A DNA stretch of 64,000 nucleotides from NCBI GenBank assembly GCA_928212115.1, contig CAKMRJ010003334.1:22698736-22762735 (forward strand), in the 5' to 3' direction. Below the pieces are notes generated by a model. That model searched no databases. It worked only from the letters and a program-made list of their open reading frames with translations, and had not been told where the DNA came from. This DNA is from Lactuca virosa. Lineage: Eukaryota > Streptophyta > Magnoliopsida > Asterales > Asteraceae. A program made the position numbers and the translations under genes. Numbering within the stretch: position 1 is the first letter of the stretch; every line of letters starts with the position of its first letter. Of this stretch, positions 61,124-64,000 are shown piece by piece.

Positions 61124-61148
61124 CACGTAAAGTTTCCAACTTTACGTG
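61124..61148. other. 25-nt perfect hairpin conserved between LTRs
   Basis: CACGTAAAGTT-TCC-AACTTTACGTG has the same 11-bp arms as at 36035-36059 but a different loop. It is followed by 'catgcaaggct' in both. Confidence 0.85.
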
Positions 61149-61799
61149 CATGCAAGGCTCAACAAGCTCTACTCAAGCTAAAATGGAGGTTTAAGGCAAG
61201 GACACTCTCAATCAAGCCCCAAAGCTATCACTTTCCATGTTCATGAGTCAGGACTAGTCTAGATCTGTAGTAGCAACCACAAATCTGGACCCAATACTCG
61301 AAAAGAGGCTCATATAAGGCAATTTGGCCCTAAAACTTCATTCATGATCAATCTAAGCACAACAAAGTCAAGACAACAGCTTTTTACCTTTAATCTGATG
61401 CCAACAAGCAAGGAAATCAGATCCACTTCGCTCCACTATGATCCCACCAACTCTTGCTTCAAGTATCCTTCTTCTCCAAGCTTCAAAACACACTTAAATC
61501 CTTCTCACTCTCAATTTAGGGTTTAAAATCGATGGGGAAAGCTTCTGGACGTTAAAGGGGGTGCTAAAGAGGCTGGGGTGGGACTTTAGGTTCCTTATAT
61601 AGGGTGCAAACCCTAGGAATTAGGGTTTCTCATTCCAGCACTAACTCGCCGAGTCTAGCCGCCGACTCGCCGAGTCAGTCACTTAGCACGTGACCAATCG
61701 TGACTCGACTCGCCGAGTCTATCCATAGACTCGCCGAGTCGATCTTCCTTATTTACACTAAGAACCCTGAACTTGTGTTTCTGAACTTGGGGTGTTACA

Positions 61800-61814
61800 A
61801 TTCTCCCCCACTTA
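61800..61814 (-). other. Polypurine tract of the right-hand Gypsy element
   Basis: On the - strand 'ttaagtgggggagaat' lies directly before the LTR's TGTAACACCCC. Confidence 0.85.
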
Positions 61815-63747
61815 AATTAGGCTTCGTCCTCGAAGCCTGCTGCGGCACACAATTCCGGATAATACTCCCACAATGCACCTCCTGGTATCGAGCGACCCAG
61901 GTTCCTCCGAACACTGCTATCAAACCTCTATAAAGCCCAACTCATCCCTCACAGAGTTATGACAACTGATTCAAGCCGGCCACCGGCTTCTTTCTCCAAT
62001 AACAACCCTTACTAACCAATGATCACCCGATGATACTTTCCTCACTCCAACTCACAACAATCACTCGACTCTTGCAAAGCTAGATATCACCTTGAACCAC
62101 CGGGTCCTGACCCGGTACCAAGCTGCTACCCCTTTACTCAACTGACATATCCTTTATCGAACTCACTTCTGGGACTTATCCCGCTTTCCTTTCCGAATCC
62201 AACTCGTTTCTTTCCGAGCTAACAGGATGGCACATCCTCCAGCTCCTGAGCAACTCTCATGAGCTCTCCCTTGTAATCACATACGCATGTTGAACCTGCT
62301 CTAACATCCTCAGGGTGGAAAACCCGACACACTAACGATACCTCCAGACATCCCCGGGATGAATTACGACTACATACATCACCTCCTGATCACAACCATA
62401 CAGAAAATCCAAGGCTCCCTCCTTGCATCCCTTCCGAACTCTTCTGGTTCTACACTACCGGAAATCCTTCCGCAACCTCAACAGACACCCACCCCGGATG
62501 TGTTTCCATACCACTGGTACAATCCCAGTACTTACTGCCAATAGCTGAAGCACCGTCGATACTCCACTTATTCCACTTCCTCCTCCTTGAAGTACCCACG
62601 CTCCCTCCGGAGCTACATGCCTTTCCTTTCCAGGAAATCCACTCAACGACCTTTACCGCACCGGCACGTGACACTAAGCTACACTTCACTCTACATTATC
62701 CATGTAGAGCAACTGCTTTTCTCGAACTTCCATATACTCTGAATCCGCTCGCAAGGACTCTCGGGTCCATGCACCGCTTTCCACTAACATGATCAATACT
62801 TGGGGACAGACCATATCAATTATCACCCCCTTGGTGACGCTTTTCCTCCTTCTCCTCGTACGATCTACTAACACATACAGAGTCTTCAGCATGACTGGAC
62901 CGCCTTACCAGGCCTTCAGCCTATCTGGACCACTCTCGGAACCTTCAGCATATCTGGACCGCCCTCCTGGGCCTTCAGCCTGTTTGGACCGTTCCCCGAG
63001 CCTTCGGTCTGACTGGTACGCCCGCATGCCTTCAGTCTCCCCGGACCGCTCAGACTATCATACATCATCCCGAACTATCCTTCCTGGAAATCTCTCCCTG
63101 TACATACTGTTCTAGCCCTCTAGGGGTTCTGAACTCTAACTTCATCCCATCTACTCAAATCCCGGCCTAATCCCAGGCCTCACAACAACTAATCACCTTT
63201 TTCGCAAACTTTGGTCTGTATCCCGCCCCGTTTGCCTGTCACTCACTCATACTAGCCCACACTCTCGGCTGACTGAACATTGTTGAACCCAAACAGCTAA
63301 TTAACCTCTCATGCTGCCGATCCCCCTGAGAATTTTCCAATTCTCCCCACTTAGAGCACTGACTACCAACCACCGGTGACCCAACCGGCATCACTTAAAC
63401 AATCATACTCAACAAATTCTCTTATACTCGAACCGTTTCTGAAATGAGCAACCTCCACAAAATCACATTCCGACATTGCACATTATGAACTCTAAGGGAG
63501 TTTGACTCCCCGCTGAACATTTCTCAAAACACACTTGCTATACCCGACAACGGGAAGAGACAACCAAATTCTGACCATTAATCCCTTGGATGCTAACCGC
63601 CTACAACTCCTAGTTACTATCACTCCCAATACCAAAACCCTCAATCATGATAACCGACAAAAGGACGAAAGAACACAACACCATGAATCATACAAATGAG
63701 ACTAGCGGATATACCATAATCTACAATAACCACAAGATAACAAGATA
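61815..63747 (-). other. Internal region of the right-hand Gypsy element without pol motifs
   Basis: Neither strand shows protease, RT, RNase H or integrase motifs. The segment 62880-63070 carries 'ggaccgcc...ggccttcagcct' repeats related to the LTR minisatellite at 59845-60140. The block 'gagaattttccaattctcc' (about 63331-63349) is an inverted repeat. Short frames (62359-62544, 62789-63115) fall in these repeats and are not credible genes. Confidence 0.5.
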
Positions 63748-64000
63748 TCAAGAAGGAAACATACCCGCGGCTGCATCCGGCTCTGCCCTGACCTCCTCTG
63801 CTATAAGCTGAAAAGCACGTCCCTTAGCCCTCGGGGGCTCTGCTCCACCCTGACCTCCACCCGTAATCCTCAAAGTGGCCGGTGCTGGAGCCTGCACCGG
63901 TCCTGCAGTAAGTTGCGGACAGCTGGCACTCATGTGACCAACCTTATGACACTGATAACAAATCCTTGCATCCTGAACCGGGGCTGACTGTCGACAATCC
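63748..64000 (-). pseudogene. Gypsy gag C-terminus with CCHC zinc knuckle (partial at window edge)
   Basis: This is nucleocapsid protein of the right-hand Gypsy element. Reading from the window edge on the - strand, the frame gives a CCHC knuckle CYQCHKVGHMSASC (CX2CX4HX4C), a proline/alanine-rich linker (GPVQAPAPATLRITGG), and RAFQLIAEEVRAEPDAAAGM. The last block is the gag/protease boundary of many plant Gypsy elements. Instead of continuing to the protease active site, the frame stops after two or three more residues (63748), so a deletion junction lies at about 63755. The N-terminal part is outside the window. Confidence 0.8.

Larger units (their letters stand above)
59540..61799 (-). repeat. 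3' LTR of the right-hand Gypsy element (2260 bp)
   Basis: In plus text it starts TGTAACGCTC and ends GGGGTGTTACA. On its own strand it begins TGTAACACCCC directly after a purine tract, fixing its orientation. It is collinear with the solo LTRs at 31461 and 34770. It contains a minisatellite (59845-60140), a conserved 'gccttggtgcc.tagaccc' block (about 60436), donor-like AG|GTGAGTT (complement of 60471-60480), acceptor-like TTTCAG|GTAC (complement of 59720-59729), fifteen ACTCGNCGAGT motifs and the hairpin at 61124. The left flank was not compared with the element's far side, which is outside the window. Confidence 0.88.
59540..64000 (-). mobile_element. Ty3/Gypsy retrotransposon, 3' part (- strand), runs off the window
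   Basis: In element direction (right to left) there is a gag zinc knuckle and C-terminus at the window edge, about 1.9 kb of sequence without pol motifs, a polypurine tract, and a 2.26-kb LTR. A complete Gypsy element would need about 4 kb or more between gag and the LTR, so pol is mostly deleted and the copy is non-autonomous. The last residues before the tract read GFEDEA then stop (about 61827-61845), which fits a pol C-terminus. Confidence 0.8.

Overview
This is nuclear DNA of a flowering plant. It has AT-rich intergenic sequence, plant-type LTR retrotransposons, Helitrons, a Mutator-like element, a PIF/Harbinger MITE and one plant-specific DUF674 gene. The LTR families, with their 'TGTGACAACCCG' or 'TGTAACACCC' ends and dense ACTCGNCGAGT motifs, remind me of lettuce (Lactuca, Asteraceae). 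That placement is from memory, not from a search. Transposable elements make up most of the window and almost all coding sequence is broken.

Region 1 (1-18490) is an AT-rich mosaic. It opens with a truncated 2.8-kb LTR-like repeat (copy 1). Two head-to-tail non-autonomous Helitrons on the + strand follow (2805-4635), then a LINE 3' remnant (about 5.76-5.93 kb). The one recognisable host gene is a two-exon DUF674 gene on the - strand (9916-10760), with a single in-frame stop. Upstream of it lie a 302-bp MITE with a TTA target duplication (10960-11261) and a broken Myb/SANT-like ORF (11770-12123). The rest is further Helitron copies on the - strand, again head to tail (15.1-18.5 kb).

Region 2 (18491-52651) is a nested retrotransposon cluster read from intact target-site duplications (TSDs). 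An outer LTR-like repeat (copy 2 of the one at position 1) was entered by a 4.4-kb solo LTR (21252-25682, TSD GAGAG) and by an LTR-complete Ty3/Gypsy element (26177-52355, TSD CTTAT). The Gypsy element was entered by a Ty1/Copia element that looks like a Sirevirus (31175-48907, - strand, TSD GAATG) with gag, pol and an extra env-like ORF. Two more solo LTRs then entered the Copia element: one in its own LTR (31461-34263, TSD GTTGG) and one in the env-like ORF (34770-36693, TSD CTTGA).

Region 3 (52652-64000) holds an AT-rich stretch, a frameshifted 5' gene fragment (54214-54490), a 1.67-kb MULE with long terminal inverted repeats and a perfect 9-bp TSD (54624-56294), and an LTR fragment (56727-57640). 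It also has three exact tandem copies of a 120-bp unit (58471-58830). Last comes the 3' end of a - strand Gypsy element (LTR 59540-61799, then internal sequence with a gag zinc knuckle at the window edge).

The signals least explained by known families are inside the LTRs. These are about 33 copies of the palindrome ACTCGNCGAGT in three LTRs, a 25-nt hairpin whose stem shows a compensatory change between copies, and private minisatellites lying between conserved splice-like signals.
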